Part shown: piece by piece, positions 62,565 to 64,000 of the stretch | Numbering within the stretch: the stretch's first letter is position 1 | Layout: each line of letters opens with the position of its first letter | Origin: Haloferax marinum | GTDB taxonomy: Archaea; Halobacteriota; Halobacteria; Halobacteriales; Haloferacaceae | Assembly: GCF_009674625.1 (NCBI RefSeq) | Contig: NZ_WKJQ01000001.1 | Coordinates: 1,860,001-1,924,000, forward strand | Reading direction: 5' to 3' | Length of the DNA: 64,000 bases | The notes under the pieces: generated by a model | What the model was told of the DNA's origin: nothing | The model's input: only the letters and a program-made list of their open reading frames with translations | The model's database searches: none | Position numbers and translations under genes: made by a program

Positions 62565-64000
62565 TTACTCGCCGTCTCGTGGCTCGTTCTGTGTGGTCCA
62601 CGATGGCTGGCGTATGGTGGTCGAATCGAGATTTCCATAGGTCCACTCGAATCGCACCCGGTAGACGCCGTCGCCGGAGACCAGGCCGTACGTCACCGTC
62701 GCGTCAGAGACTGTCCCTCGGTCGTCGACGTACGCCACGAACTGGTAGTCTCGAACTGGTTCGACCCCGCCGATAGACGGCCGCTGACTGCCTTCGATTC
62801 GGTAGTACGTGGTGTTGCCGACGCGAACTTTCCCCGTCACGTTCGTCGTGCGCGTCGCCAGATACTGGCGGACGAGCGACGGGTTGAGCTGTCGCGGTTC
62901 GAACTGAATCGGTGGGTCGGCCGTCTCTCCATCGATTTTGCGTGTCTGTTGACTCCCGTTTTGGTGTTCCACGACGTACCAGTCACTACCGTCGTAGTTC
63001 ACTGTCCGAACCCGTGCTCGTGTCCGTCCCGCTTCGACGTTCTCGACGACGAGATAGGTGTCTCCAGAGACGGCGACGTCCGTGTCGTACTGGACGCGAG
63101 TCGAATTCGGGTGGTCGTCTCGCGGGCGATACGTGTCCAACCACAGTGTGTACGACCGATTCGAGAAGGTCGCTTCGTGGGCATCACTGAGCGCAGTCAG
63201 ATTCGTAATCCCCGTCTCCGAGACACCCGGAACAGAAGCGAGGTCACCGTCTTCGACGGGTTCGAGTTCGTCTTCCCCCACGGTACCGACGAACGCCGAC
63301 GATATCGGTGCGGACGGGGTCGTCGAGTCGGCCGCCGACGCTCTTGCTGTCGCTGGTGTCGGTTGCTCGTACGGTTCGACCGTCGGCTGTTCGCTGTTCA
63401 CGGCTTCCGACCCACCGGCCGACCCGACTCCCGGTTGTGTCGACTGGTCTAGTGGCGAATCGACGAGGCCGGAACTCACGGCTCCAACGCTCAGGACGAG
63501 GACGAAGACGACGAGTGCAGTGGCCCCTCGCGACGTCGGTCGACTGGCGTGAGCGACGCGCCTTTCGAACCGGTCGATACGCTGGCGCGTTCGCGTTCGG
63601 AGTGGAGGGGTGAGTCCGTCGATAGGTGCACCGAAGTGGCGCTCACAGAGTCTCTCCGCCTCGTGACGGTCGAGTGCGTACAGGAGCATCTCGACGAGTG
63701 CTACCGAATCGACGTGGGTCGCACCGTGATGGTCAGCGACCGCCTGCCCACGCCGGTTGTCACCGAAAGAGACGACAACATCGATATCTCTGTCACCATG
63801 CGGACGAAGCCACCACGACATCTTCTGAATCGTGCGACTGCAGACGGGTGCCAGAACGGTCGTCTGTCCGCTCCGTCTCGCGACGACGACGCCTGAATCG
63901 ACGGCCGTCTCGAACCCACGGGCACGCCACACGTCCGCGACGAACGCGAGACTGGCCTGTAAATCGAGGCGTTCGAGGTGAGCGACGAGAGTTTCTCGTC
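62565..64000 (-). CDS. Large membrane-anchored protein, 5' end beyond the window
   Basis: The reading frame is open from the right edge to a stop at 62565, at least 478 residues. The N-terminal visible part (LERLDLQASLAFVADVWRARG..., GDRDIDVVVSFGDNRRGQ) is alpha/beta and resembles a restriction-endonuclease-like domain by outline only. A transmembrane segment (ATALVVFVLVLSVGAVSSGLV) follows, then a 55-residue Pro/Ser/Thr-rich linker and a beta-rich exported domain with N-x-S/T sites (TNVTGKVRVGNTTYYRIEG). Function unknown; the start codon lies to the right of 64000. Confidence 0.6.
   Translation of the reverse strand, partial: RETLVAHLERLDLQASLAFVADVWRARGFETAVDSGVVVARRSGQTTVLAPVCSRTIQKMSWWLRPHGDRDIDVVVSFGDNRRGQAVADHHGATHVDSVALVEMLLYALDRHEAERLCERHFGAPIDGLTPPLRTRTRQRIDRFERRVAHASRPTSRGATALVVFVLVLSVGAVSSGLVDSPLDQSTQPGVGSAGGSEAVNSEQPTVEPYEQPTPATARASAADSTTPSAPISSAFVGTVGEDELEPVEDGDLASVPGVSETGITNLTALSDAHEATFSNRSYTLWLDTYRPRDDHPNSTRVQYDTDVAVSGDTYLVVENVEAGRTRARVRTVNYDGSDWYVVEHQNGSQQTRKIDGETADPPIQFEPRQLNPSLVRQYLATRTTNVTGKVRVGNTTYYRIEGSQRPSIGGVEPVRDYQFVAYVDDRGTVSDATVTYGLVSGDGVYRVRFEWTYGNLDSTTIRQPSWTTQNEPRDGE

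Overview
The window is chromosomal DNA from a halophilic archaeon. Evidence: proteins are strongly acidic (Asp/Glu-rich), coding GC is high with sharp drops at AT-rich TATA boxes, many genes look leaderless (TATA-like box about 27 nt before the ATG), and the rRNA genes have the haloarchaeal order 16S - tRNA-Ala(UGC) - 23S - 5S - tRNA-Cys(GCA). The 16S sequence, read by eye from memory, looks like Haloferax or a close relative in Haloferacaceae; no search was run.

Layout. 1-5 kb: end of a zinc-ribbon gene, a small membrane protein, a CobW/G3E metallochaperone, an ArsA/Get3-type ATPase preceded by a small co-transcribed partner, and a CstA transporter. 5-10 kb: cupin, small haloarchaeal hypotheticals, a 56-bp tandem repeat copied from a gene's 3' end, an HTH regulator, threonine synthase. 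10-13 kb: serA and serB, divergent, giving two of the three serine-pathway steps. 13-20 kb: a complete 2-oxoacid dehydrogenase operon (E1alpha-E1beta-E2-E3, minus strand, coupled by 1-4 nt overlaps) plus lipoyl synthase. 20-27 kb: Hel308 helicase, a HAD hydrolase, a NucS-N-domain/zinc-ribbon protein, and the overlapping endA-trpS pair. 27-29 kb: divergent ornithine-cyclodeaminase-like and FAD amino-acid oxidase-like genes. 29.7-33.2 kb: pheS-pheT preceded by a 23-codon ORF whose last seven sense codons include five Phe codons. 33-39 kb: a trans-sulfuration enzyme, valS, pyrD, an AbrB-like protein and the MC1 chromosomal protein.

39.2-45.3 kb is the rRNA operon, with at least three related promoters, long 16S and 23S processing stems, and a 15-bp hairpin after 5S. 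45.5-52.1 kb holds two large unusual minus-strand genes: a membrane protein with 13 tandem DUF1508-type repeats and a 1205-aa HTH/FilR1-like/STAND-NTPase/TPR protein with two potential G-quadruplex motifs just upstream. 53.5-57.3 kb is a copper module (copA P-type ATPase, Lrp-TRASH regulator, CopZ-like chaperone) with an 18/20-matching 20-mer in two of its intergenic regions. 57.5-64 kb holds an SRPBCC-like protein, GNAT acetyltransferase, polysaccharide flippase, DoxX protein with a palindrome around its TATA box, SlyD-type FKBP, and a gene running off the right edge.

The strongest candidate for something undescribed is the Phe-rich leader ORF upstream of pheST: its Phe codons form the U-rich tract just after a possible hairpin, as expected for ribosome-mediated attenuation, which is not an established mechanism in archaea as far as I know. 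The HTH-STAND-TPR gene beside the 13-repeat DUF1508 membrane protein is the second candidate. All functional statements come from motif recognition without database searches.
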